Assembly: GCA_016763755.1 (NCBI GenBank) | Contig: JAESTD010000344.1 | Location: 1-47,038 of the forward strand | Origin: Mucilaginibacter sp. | Lineage (GTDB): Bacteria; Bacteroidota; Bacteroidia; Sphingobacteriales; Sphingobacteriaceae | DNA: 47,038 nucleotides | Direction: 5' to 3' | Part shown: positions 33,824 through 41,143 of the stretch, in pieces | Numbering within the stretch: the stretch's first letter is position 1 | Layout: every line of letters begins with the position of its first letter | Translations under genes and position numbers: made by a program | Notes under the pieces: model-generated | Database searches by the model: none | What the model saw: the letters and a program-made list of their open reading frames with translations, nothing else | What the model was told of the DNA's origin: nothing

Positions 33824-33973
33824 GTCAGAAGTCCGCAGTCGGTAAGTCCGAAAGTGGCTTCTTACAAAAGCAGTATTTTTAAAACATAAAAAGCAAGCCA
33901 ATGGCTTGCTTTTCTTTTGTGTAATATTTTATTCTTCGGCTTTCGGTCTTACGGACTTCAGACTCTCCGACTC
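33824..33973. repeat. Inverted short-word arrays flanking a terminator (purS-hpt gap)
   Basis: Left arm AGTCAGA, AGTCCGC, AGTCGGT, AAGTCCG (33824 to about 33857). Right arm 33934-33973, whose reverse complement reads GAGTCGGA, GAGTCTGA, AGTCCGTA, AGACCGAA. A normal terminator sits between them. Period 7-8. Confidence 0.78.
33889..33915. terminator. Bidirectional terminator between purS and the hpt gene
   Basis: AAAAGCAAGCC/GGCTTGCTTTT stem with a 3-nt loop, A-run on the left and T-run on the right, between convergent genes. Confidence 0.88.
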
Positions 33974-34351
33974 CTACAAACTCGCTTCTTTCTCTAATTT
34001 AATTTTCCGTAGTTCTGCCAGGTTAGCATCAAGTGTAGTTTTTACCTGGGCAAACTTCACAATTATTTCTGCAGGGTTTGGCGCACCGGCTTTGCAGGCC
34101 AATTCTACCTCTTGTACAGTAGCCTGGCTTACAGGCATGCCGAAAAAGCCCAGATTAGGTTTTAATTTATGCGAAGCAGAAGCTGCAGTAGCCCAATCCT
34201 GTGCATTAATAGCATCGTCTATAGCATCAAGCAGTTGCGGAGTTTGTTCAAGGAACATCCCTATCGAATCGACGATGAATTCATCGCTGCCATCTGCAAT
34301 TTCGTAAAGGAATGATAGGTCAAGGTCCTGGTTTGAAGAAATATCAGACAT
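33974..34351 (-). CDS. Stand-alone histidine phosphotransfer (Hpt) domain protein, 125 aa
   Basis: All-helical Hpt protein. DLSFLYEIADGSDEFIVDSIGMFLEQTPQLLDAIDDAI is followed by the phosphoacceptor helix TAASASHKLKPNLGFFGM (SHKLKPxxxxxG), and the tail is typical. It carries phosphate between a hybrid kinase receiver and a final regulator. No kinase or regulator is adjacent; the 1096-residue hybrid kinase at 6714 is one candidate donor among probably many in the genome. Its -7 box overlaps the last codons of folK. Confidence 0.9.
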   Translation of the reverse strand: MSDISSNQDLDLSFLYEIADGSDEFIVDSIGMFLEQTPQLLDAIDDAINAQDWATAASASHKLKPNLGFFGMPVSQATVQEVELACKAGAPNPAEIIVKFAQVKTTLDANLAELRKIKLEKEASL

Positions 34352-34368
34352 TATTATATTTTGTTATC

Positions 34369-34854
34369 TCAAAAGTAAACTTTTTTTACAATTAAGGTGT
34401 CGGTCAACTCAGATTTTAAAAGCTCTATGCTTTTACGTAAAATAGGGTGTAAAAGGTTCGGTGCAAGTTCAGAAAGTGGTTCTAACGTAAAGCGGCGATT
34501 ATGTAGTTGGGGATGGGGCACTTTCAGATCCGGTTCGTCAATAATTGCATCACTGTAAAACAGGATATCAATATCTATCACTCTCGATCCCCACCTCTCC
34601 TCACGTACCCTGCCCAATTCCTGTTCAATCGCCAATATTTTATGAAGTATTGCTTTTGCCGGTAAATCCGTTTTAAGCAATATCACCTGGTTAAGATAGT
34701 CAGGCTCATCAGTTTTCCCCCATGATTGGGTCTCATACACTGATGACACTTTTTCTACCGGCGCTATCCCGGCAGATACATGCTCAATAGCCTTGTCTAA
34801 AAACAACTTACGGTTGCCGAGGTTGCTGCCCAACAGCAAAAAAACATCAATCAT
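34369..34854 (-). CDS. folK: 2-amino-4-hydroxy-6-hydroxymethyldihydropteridine diphosphokinase, 161 aa
   Basis: Pyrophosphorylates hydroxymethyl-dihydropterin for folate synthesis. LLLGSNLGNRKLFLDKA at the start, SSVYETQSWG, VILLKTDLPAKAILHKILAIEQELGRVREERWGSRVIDIDILFY (the family signature with the metal-binding DID), and PHPQLHNRRFTLEPLSELAP. Full-length for FolK. It diverges from sppA, and the hpt gene lies just downstream on the same strand. Confidence 0.96.
   Translation of the reverse strand: MIDVFLLLGSNLGNRKLFLDKAIEHVSAGIAPVEKVSSVYETQSWGKTDEPDYLNQVILLKTDLPAKAILHKILAIEQELGRVREERWGSRVIDIDILFYSDAIIDEPDLKVPHPQLHNRRFTLEPLSELAPNLLHPILRKSIELLKSELTDTLIVKKVYF
34370..34377 (-). promoter_or_regulatory. 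-7 box (TACTTTTG) of the hpt gene, inside the folK 3' end
   Basis: Minus strand TTTACTTTTGAG. The same bases encode the last residues (VYF) and stop of folK, and the box ends 18 nt before the hpt ATG. Confidence 0.5.
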
Positions 34855-34901
34855 GTTGTAACAAATATCAAGCTTGCATCTCTTAATAAATATGCAATCA
34901 C

Positions 34902-34909
34902 TAAGTTTG
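34902..34909 (+). promoter_or_regulatory. -7 box (TAAGTTTG) of sppA
   Basis: Exact TAnnTTTG match, 26 nt before the sppA ATG, in the folK-sppA divergent gap. Confidence 0.5.
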
Positions 34910-34935
34910 CATAAATAATTGATTTATCACTCTTA

Positions 34936-36714
34936 ATGAAACAATTCTTCAAATTTGTATTAGCTACAATAGTAGGTATCACCCTTGTTTTCGTTATCGG
35001 CTTTTTACTGTTGATAGGTATAATTGGCGCTGCGGCCAGCGGCGACAGTGCTTCTACGGTAGATGCTAACTCGGTATTGCATATCAAATTTGATTACGCT
35101 ATAACAGAACGTACGCCAAACAATCCGCTTAATAACCTGCCATTTCTTGGCCTGGATAAAAAACGCAACCTGGGGCTTAATGATATCTTAACCAGCATCA
35201 AAAAAGCCAAAACTGACGACAAGATAAAAGGCATTTTCCTGGACGAGAGTTATATGATGAACGGACAGGCAACAACCGAGGAAATCCGTAACGCGCTTAT
35301 CGATTTCAAGAAATCAGGCAAATTCATCGTAGCTTACTCTGAAATATATACTCAGGGCTTTTACTATTTAGCATCTGTAGCTGATAAAATTTACCTTAAT
35401 CCAAAAGGCATTATTGAATTTAAAGGCTTCAGTTCTGAGATCACCTTCCTAAAAGGTGCCCTCGATAAATTGGGTATCGAAGCGCAGATCATAAAGGTAG
35501 GCACTTACAAAAGCGCTGTTGAACCTTTAGTATTAACCAAAATGAGCGATGCTAATCGCTTGCAGGTTACCTCTTATTTAGGGTCGATGTATGATCATTT
35601 TTTAACTAACATCGGTAAAGCCCGTAATATTAATAAAGATACCCTCTTCAATTACGCTAACAGTGGCCGCATCCAACTACCGGAAGATGCTTTAAAATAT
35701 AAACTGGTTGACGGCTTAAAATACAAGGACGAGATATTAGCCGACCTGAAACAACGCACCGATAAAAAACAAAAGAACGACCTTGCCAGCGTTGAGCTGG
35801 ATGAATACCTGAAAAGCGGTGACGAAACTACTACCGACCCTAAAGAAGTAAGTTCTAATAACCGTATCGCGGTTATCTATGCATCGGGTGAAATCAACGG
35901 CGGCGATGGCGATGATAACAGTATTGGTTCTGAGACCATCTCAAAAGCTATTAGAAAAGTACGTAATGACAATAAAGTTAAAGCCGTTGTGGTTCGTGTT
36001 AACTCACCGGGTGGTAGTTCATTAGCTTCGGATGTGATATGGCGCGAGGTAATGCTTACTAAAAAAGTAAAACCAATAATCGTTTCAATGGGCGATGTTG
36101 CGGCATCAGGTGGATATTATATCTCGTGCGCAGCAGATTCTATCATTGCCGAACCTAATACCATTACCGGTTCCATAGGCATTTTTGCGGAGTTGCCAAA
36201 CATGCAGAAACTATTTAACGATAAACTGGGTGTTACTTTTGATGGTGTAAAAACCGGTAAATTTGCCGATTTAGGCGATATCAGCCGCCCGCTTACACCA
36301 GAGGAACGCGCTTTGTTGCAGAACAATGTTAACCACGGTTATGACGATTTTACCAAGGCTGTAGCCGCTGGTCGTGGTAAAACGCAGGAATATATTAACA
36401 GCATTGGCCAGGGACGTGTATGGACAGGTACCCAGGCGCTAAAAATTGGCTTGGTTGACCGCCTGGGCAATATCAACGATGCTATTGCATCAGCTGCAAA
36501 GAAGGCTAATCTTAAAAACTACAAACTGGTAAGTTACCCTGAACAGAAAAGCACACTGGATAGGTTTGGCGAAGGCTTAAGTGCCGAAGTAAGCGCCCAT
36601 TTTGTAAAAGCCGAACTTGGTGAAAACTACCGCGTTTACGAACAAATAAAAGGCATCACTAAAATGATGCGTACCCCACAAATGCGCTTGCCGTATGATG
36701 TGGTAATAAAATAA
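34936..36714 (+). CDS. sppA: Signal peptide peptidase SppA, long (67K) type, 592 aa
   Basis: Membrane-bound serine protease that degrades cleaved signal peptides. One N-terminal helix (FKFVLATIVGITLVFVIGFLLLIGIIGAAA) anchors it. Two tandem S49 domains follow: the first has the general-base Lys region KVGTYKSAVEPL (about residue 195), the second the nucleophile Ser in MGDVAASGGYYISCAADS (about residue 395). This is the 67K E. coli-like arrangement in which Lys and Ser come from different repeats. RVNSPGGSSLASDVIW and GSIGIFAELPNM are also conserved. It ends before a strong terminator. Confidence 0.95.
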   Translation: MKQFFKFVLATIVGITLVFVIGFLLLIGIIGAAASGDSASTVDANSVLHIKFDYAITERTPNNPLNNLPFLGLDKKRNLGLNDILTSIKKAKTDDKIKGIFLDESYMMNGQATTEEIRNALIDFKKSGKFIVAYSEIYTQGFYYLASVADKIYLNPKGIIEFKGFSSEITFLKGALDKLGIEAQIIKVGTYKSAVEPLVLTKMSDANRLQVTSYLGSMYDHFLTNIGKARNINKDTLFNYANSGRIQLPEDALKYKLVDGLKYKDEILADLKQRTDKKQKNDLASVELDEYLKSGDETTTDPKEVSSNNRIAVIYASGEINGGDGDDNSIGSETISKAIRKVRNDNKVKAVVVRVNSPGGSSLASDVIWREVMLTKKVKPIIVSMGDVAASGGYYISCAADSIIAEPNTITGSIGIFAELPNMQKLFNDKLGVTFDGVKTGKFADLGDISRPLTPEERALLQNNVNHGYDDFTKAVAAGRGKTQEYINSIGQGRVWTGTQALKIGLVDRLGNINDAIASAAKKANLKNYKLVSYPEQKSTLDRFGEGLSAEVSAHFVKAELGENYRVYEQIKGITKMMRTPQMRLPYDVVIK

Positions 36715-36736
36715 TTTGCTTTTAATTTTTTGATTG

Positions 36737-36767
36737 AAAGCCGCCTTGGATAAAGGCGGCTTTTTTT
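36737..36767 (+). terminator. Intrinsic terminator of sppA
   Basis: Perfect 9-bp stem AAAGCCGCC/GGCGGCTTT followed by T7. A TTG codon in the left arm would start a longer frame for the next gene and is rejected for that reason. Confidence 0.9.
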
Positions 36768-36778
36768 ATTTTTATGAT

Positions 36779-37240
36779 ATGATACATCCTCTTAACTTTT
36801 ATACACAATATAGCCAGTTCTACATTACTGATAAGGATCCTTTGGGCGACGTCGATTCTGATAACTTTTGGACTAATGAGGCATTTAATGAAAGATTAGC
36901 GATCGAAGAGGGAATAGTTGGTGTTGGTACAGAATGCTACGGTCCTGTAAAAGGAGAATTACAGATCTTACAACAAGAAAATAATTGTTTCAGCCTTGAT
37001 GATTATGATCATATTGTAGAAGGTGGTATTAAGATTAATTCAGGTGTTATTCAAATAATGGATTGTCCAAATTCAATTGTCGAAATCGAAGTCGTAGTCG
37101 AAAATGGTGCTTATAGAGCGCGAGTGTATTCTTCTAATTTGTCTTCGGTTGATGGAGATGAAGGTGATGATTATTATAGAATAGAAATTTGGCCATCAAC
37201 TGACATGGAACGAAAAGTATTAAAACAATACTCAGTGTAA
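36779..37240 (+). CDS. Small acidic protein of unknown function, 153 aa
   Basis: Starts MIHPLNFYTQYSQFYITDKDPLG at the ATG after the sppA terminator. It is soluble and acidic, with short strands (GVVGVGTECYGPVKGELQ, GVIQIMDCPNSIVEIEVVVENGAYRARVYSSNL) and an acidic loop (VDGDEGDDYYR). The outline (aromatic N-terminus, then two beta sheets) loosely recalls ComJ/Nin-like or immunity-type proteins, but the similarity is too thin to name. It is slightly more AT-rich than its neighbours. Confidence 0.7.
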   Translation: MIHPLNFYTQYSQFYITDKDPLGDVDSDNFWTNEAFNERLAIEEGIVGVGTECYGPVKGELQILQQENNCFSLDDYDHIVEGGIKINSGVIQIMDCPNSIVEIEVVVENGAYRARVYSSNLSSVDGDEGDDYYRIEIWPSTDMERKVLKQYSV

Positions 37241-37313
37241 CTCACTTTTATATTATACCAATTAAAATGATGGGTAATCGAGAGCTTTCGTATTTTTACC
37301 GTTCAGCTAAGTT

Positions 37314-38999
37314 ATGGAGAATAAACAAATAGCCCGCACGTTTCGCTTGTTGTCGCAATTGATGGAGTTGCATGAAGTAAATTCCTTCAAAACAAAGTCG
37401 ATTGCCAATGCTGCTTTCAAGATAGATAAACTTCCCTTTCCGGCTGCCGATAAAACGCAGGACGAATTGGAGAAAGTTGATGGCATAGGCAAAAGCACCG
37501 CGGCCAAAATTATCGAGCTATTGCAAACCGGCTCCATAGCCGAACTGGAAGACCTCATCTCCCAAACTCCCGAAGGTATTGTGGAGATGATGGGCATCAA
37601 AGGCATCGGGCCTAAAAAAATTGCCACCATCTGGAAAGAACTCGGTATCGAAAACATCGGCGAACTATATTACGCCTGTAACGAGAACCGCCTGATAGAG
37701 GCCAAAGGCTTCGGTTTAAAAACGCAGGAAGAAATTAAGAAAGTCATTGAGTTCAGGATGGCGGGTAACGGTAAATTCCTGTTTGCGCAGGTTGAGCAGG
37801 AAGCCCGCGAATTGATGGAAGAGATCCGCGGTATTTTCCCTGACGCGCTGAAACATTTCGCCGGTGATATGCGCCGTTTAAATGAGGTGATCAGCGAATT
37901 GGTGATCGTCATCGGTAGTATAGATCAGCAGATTGCATTTGATGCCTTGGTAAACTCAAGCATATTAAAAAACGTTGCGCTTAACGGCAACCATATATCG
38001 GGCGAGTTACAAAACGGCTTGTTGGTAGATATCATCTGTGTGCAACGTGCCCAATACTATAAAGAGCTTTTCATTAACACAGGTAGCGAAGAACACGTTG
38101 AGGCCGTGTTAAGCCGCATCAGCAATGGACTTGATTCGCCGGACAGCGAAGAAATTATCTATGAAAAGGCCAACCTGCAATGGATGCAGCCTGAACTGCG
38201 CGAGGGTACAACCTTTATACAAAAGGCGAACCATAACGAACTTCCTACTTTGATAACGCCTGCCGATCTGAAAGGCTCACTACACAACCACAGCACCTGG
38301 AGCGATGGTGTTAATACGCTGGAAGAAATGGCGCTTTACTGCCGCGACGAGATGAAGCTGGAATACTTAGGTATATCTGACCATAGCAAAAGCGCCTTTT
38401 ATGCCAAGGGTTTAAGCATTGAGCTGGTACTACAGCAACATGAAGAAATAGACCATCTGAACAAAAAGCTGGATGGCTTCCATATATTTAAAGGTATCGA
38501 ATCGGATATTTTAAACGATGGCTCGCTTGATTACCGTACAGAAATACTTGCACGGTTTGATTTTATCGTAGCATCTATCCACTCCAACCTAAAAATGAGC
38601 GAGGAAAAAGCTACCGCCAGGTTAATAACAGCCATCGAAAACCCATATACAACAATATTGGGGCACCCTACCGGCAGGTTGCTGCTTAGTCGTAAAGGAT
38701 ATGATATCGATCATAAAAAAGTAATTGAAGCCTGCGCGGCAAACAATGTGGTTATCGAAATAAATGCTAACCCGTTAAGACTCGATCTGGACTGGCGCTG
38801 GCATCAGTATGCCCTTGAGAAAGGGGTAATGTTATCCATTAACCCCGATGCGCACCGCGTTAGCGGCTTCCACGATATGAAATACGGTACAATAGTTGCC
38901 CGAAAAGGCGGATTAACTAAAGAACAATGTCTTAATGCATTATCTTTACAGGATATTAAACAAGTATTTGCAAACAAAAAGAGCGCGGTAAGTGCCTAA
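37314..38999 (+). CDS. polX: PolX-like protein with degenerate polymerase site and PHP nuclease domain, 561 aa
   Basis: Domain order of bacterial family-X polymerases: an N-terminal HhH region (LEKVDGIGKSTAAKI, IKGIGPKKIATIW), palm/fingers (about 140-300), and a C-terminal PHP domain (about 320-561). The PHP motifs are intact: LHNHSTWSDG, ISDHSKS, GIESDIL, VASIHSN, GHPTGR, NPDAHR. In the palm, the family motif GSxRR(x)6DxD reads GDMRRLNEVISELV: G-S is G-D and the two metal Asp are E195 and V197; only the third (D239, LVDIIC) remains. Exonuclease or AP-site activity is therefore likelier than DNA synthesis (inference). Confidence 0.9.
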   Translation: MENKQIARTFRLLSQLMELHEVNSFKTKSIANAAFKIDKLPFPAADKTQDELEKVDGIGKSTAAKIIELLQTGSIAELEDLISQTPEGIVEMMGIKGIGPKKIATIWKELGIENIGELYYACNENRLIEAKGFGLKTQEEIKKVIEFRMAGNGKFLFAQVEQEARELMEEIRGIFPDALKHFAGDMRRLNEVISELVIVIGSIDQQIAFDALVNSSILKNVALNGNHISGELQNGLLVDIICVQRAQYYKELFINTGSEEHVEAVLSRISNGLDSPDSEEIIYEKANLQWMQPELREGTTFIQKANHNELPTLITPADLKGSLHNHSTWSDGVNTLEEMALYCRDEMKLEYLGISDHSKSAFYAKGLSIELVLQQHEEIDHLNKKLDGFHIFKGIESDILNDGSLDYRTEILARFDFIVASIHSNLKMSEEKATARLITAIENPYTTILGHPTGRLLLSRKGYDIDHKKVIEACAANNVVIEINANPLRLDLDWRWHQYALEKGVMLSINPDAHRVSGFHDMKYGTIVARKGGLTKEQCLNALSLQDIKQVFANKKSAVSA

Positions 39000-39028
39000 C
39001 ACGTAAAATACTACGCTATTGCCCGTAT

Positions 39029-40009
39029 ATGTTATCACAAAAAGTACGCACCTTACAACAATCGGCGGCTAAACCAAGCATATTGGTAATTGGCGATTTA
39101 ATGATTGACCATTATATAATAGGTGATGCCAATAGGTTATCTCCGGAAGCACCCGTACCTGTTGTTAACGTTAAAAACGAGTTTATCACCCCCGGTGGCG
39201 CTGCCAATGTTGCGCAAAATCTACTATCGCTGGGTGCTCAAATATCTTTAGGCGGCGTAACCGGTGATGATACAGATGCGGGTAAGCTCATAAATGTATT
39301 GGAACAGGAAGGTATTAACACCGGCGCAATATTTAAAGACCTGAACCGGCCCACCACTGTAAAAACCCGGGTAATGGTTGGCAGTCACCAGTTGGTGAGG
39401 GTTGATAGGGAAACAACTAATCCACTATCTCAGGAATTGCAGCAACAATTTATTAATAATGTTAAAGCAGGTATAGTTGCATCAGACATCATCATCCTGT
39501 CTGATTATAACAAAGGTCTTTTCTCTCCCGATTTTACCCAGGAACTTATCACTACAGCAAACGCCGCGGGCAAACGGGTAATTGTAGACCCAAAAGGCCT
39601 CAACTATATAAAATACAAAGGCGCATACATTATTAAGCCTAACCGTAAGGAACTTGCCGAAGCTGCAAAAACCGAACGCGTGAATACCGTTGAGGAATTA
39701 CAGGCAGCTGCACGGATAATATTGAAACAAACCGAAGCTGATTATATGGTGGTAACCTTGTCTGAACAGGGAATAGCTATTATCAGCGAACTAACTTATA
39801 AGCTACTTCCGGTTAAAGCTACATCTGTATTTGATGTTACCGGCGCGGGAGACACTGTTATAGCTACCATGGCGTACTTCATGGCTCAAGGTTTAGATGT
39901 TGAAGAAGCCTGCGAATTGGCCAACCATGCCGCAGCCATCGTGATACGCCAAACCGGCAGCGCCGTTACTACGGTAGAAGAGATTTTACAGGACATGGAA
40001 AACAGATAA
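39029..40009 (+). CDS. hldA: D-glycero-beta-D-manno-heptose-7-phosphate kinase (HldE kinase-type), 326 aa
   Basis: PfkB-family sugar kinase that phosphorylates heptose 7-phosphate at C1 for ADP-heptose synthesis. ILVIGDLMIDHYIIGDANRLSPEAPVPVVNV at the start, GGAANVAQNLLSLG, DPKGLNYIKYKGAYIIKPNRKE, and the C-terminal anion hole and catalytic Asp in VFDVTGAGDTVIATMAYF. It matches the N-terminal half of E. coli HldE; the second half is a separate gene at 40640. First gene of a four-gene heptose unit, with a short-word repeat gap before gmhA. Confidence 0.93.
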   Translation: MLSQKVRTLQQSAAKPSILVIGDLMIDHYIIGDANRLSPEAPVPVVNVKNEFITPGGAANVAQNLLSLGAQISLGGVTGDDTDAGKLINVLEQEGINTGAIFKDLNRPTTVKTRVMVGSHQLVRVDRETTNPLSQELQQQFINNVKAGIVASDIIILSDYNKGLFSPDFTQELITTANAAGKRVIVDPKGLNYIKYKGAYIIKPNRKELAEAAKTERVNTVEELQAAARIILKQTEADYMVVTLSEQGIAIISELTYKLLPVKATSVFDVTGAGDTVIATMAYFMAQGLDVEEACELANHAAAIVIRQTGSAVTTVEEILQDMENR

Positions 40010-40017
40010 ATGTCGAA

Positions 40018-40056
40018 GCATTGAGACAATGACTCAATGCCCCAATGACCCAATGA
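40018..40056 (+). repeat. Small hairpin plus octamer array (CCAATGAC) inside the heptose operon
   Basis: GCATTGAG and CTCAATGC form an 8-bp stem with a 7-nt loop (40018-40040), followed by CCCAATGACCCAATGACAAT, two further units of the same word. It fills the 57-bp gap between hldA and gmhA. Confidence 0.7.
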
Positions 40057-40066
40057 CAATAAAAAG

Positions 40067-40621
40067 ATGGTTATAGAAGAACTTTACGATCACCAGAAAA
40101 CTATACAGGCGGTAATTCAAACCCTTACCAATGATATTGAATATGCTTGTAAATTAATAGCAGATTGCATAGCTGCAGGCAATAAGGTACTGATTGCCGG
40201 CAACGGTGGCAGCGCCGCCGATGCACAGCATATTGCAGCCGAACTAACCGGCCGCTTTGTAAAAGAACGACGCCCATTACCCGGTATCGCCTTAACCGTT
40301 GATACCTCTGCCCTTACCGCTATAGCTAACGATTACGGTTATAATCATGTATTTTCGCGGCAGTTGGAAGGGCTTGCACAGCCGGGCGATCTGTTTATCG
40401 GTATCTCTACAAGTGGTAATAGCCAGGGAATTTTGAATGCCTTTGCATCAGCTACGACAATAGGCTGTAAAACACTCGGACTAAGTGGCCGCGACGGCGG
40501 AAAGATGAACGGTATTTGCGATATGAACATTGTTGTTCCGTCGCAAGTAACTGCCAGGATCCAGGAAATGCACATCCTGATAGGTCACATCCTTTGCAAA
40601 GCTGTAGATAATCTTTTTTAA
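40067..40621 (+). CDS. gmhA: Sedoheptulose 7-phosphate isomerase, 184 aa
   Basis: Converts sedoheptulose 7-phosphate to D-glycero-D-manno-heptose 7-phosphate, the first step to ADP-heptose. SIS fold with GNGGSAADAQHIAAELTGRFV (phosphate site), ALTVDTSALTAIANDYGY, IGISTSGNSQGILNAF, and the HILIGHILC end with its active-site His. Length as E. coli GmhA. Confidence 0.96.
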   Translation: MVIEELYDHQKTIQAVIQTLTNDIEYACKLIADCIAAGNKVLIAGNGGSAADAQHIAAELTGRFVKERRPLPGIALTVDTSALTAIANDYGYNHVFSRQLEGLAQPGDLFIGISTSGNSQGILNAFASATTIGCKTLGLSGRDGGKMNGICDMNIVVPSQVTARIQEMHILIGHILCKAVDNLF

Positions 40622-40627
40622 CATCCT

Positions 40628-40635
40628 TAATTTTG
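40628..40635 (+). promoter_or_regulatory. Possible internal -7 box (TAATTTTG) before hldC
   Basis: Exact TAnnTTTG match ending 4 nt before the hldC ATG, just after the gmhA stop. Confidence 0.4.
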
Positions 40636-40639
40636 TACC

Positions 40640-41143
40640 ATGCGCAATAATCTCGAACAAACGCTTTTAGATAAAATCACCACCCTGCCACAGCTACAGC
40701 AAACCATCGCAAAATGGAAAAGCGAGGGCCAAAAAGTGGTGTTCACTAACGGTGTTTTTGATCTGCTGCATTTGGGTCATGTTACCTATATGGCAAAAGC
40801 CGCCGAACTGGGCGACAAACTTATTATCGGCTTAAATACTGATGCTTCGGTTAAAAGATTGAAAGGCGAAAACCGTCCCGTTAACGATCAAAGCAACCGC
40901 GCGGCATTACTTGCTTCGTTGTTTTTTATAGATGCCGTAGTGCTTTTTGAAGACGATACCCCACGCGACCTGATAGCGCAATTGTTACCGGATGTTTTAG
41001 TAAAAGGTGCCGATTATACCGTAGACCAGATAGCCGGCGCAAAAGAAGTATTAGTTAATGGCGGCGAAGTAAAAACGATTACACTGGTTGAAGGATACTC
41101 ATCAACATCGATCATCAATAGGATAAAAGCACAAACCAGCTGA
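40640..41143 (+). CDS. hldC: D-glycero-beta-D-manno-heptose 1-phosphate adenylyltransferase, 167 aa
   Basis: Makes ADP-D-glycero-beta-D-manno-heptose. Cytidylyltransferase-like fold: VVFTNGVFDLLHLGHVTYMAKAAELGD (HxGH) and the C-terminal VEGYSSTSIINRIK (ISSTxxR-like). Corresponds to the C-terminal domain of HldE as a separate protein. Its stop overlaps the next start by one base (TGATG). Confidence 0.95.
   Translation: MRNNLEQTLLDKITTLPQLQQTIAKWKSEGQKVVFTNGVFDLLHLGHVTYMAKAAELGDKLIIGLNTDASVKRLKGENRPVNDQSNRAALLASLFFIDAVVLFEDDTPRDLIAQLLPDVLVKGADYTVDQIAGAKEVLVNGGEVKTITLVEGYSSTSIINRIKAQTS

Noticed and set aside
36734..36778. Longer start for the small acidic protein at TTG
   Set aside because: The extension would be encoded by the sppA terminator hairpin.
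36779..37240. Assignment to ComJ/Nin or an immunity protein family
   Set aside because: Only vague similarity in outline; no motif supports it and no nuclease or toxin gene is adjacent.
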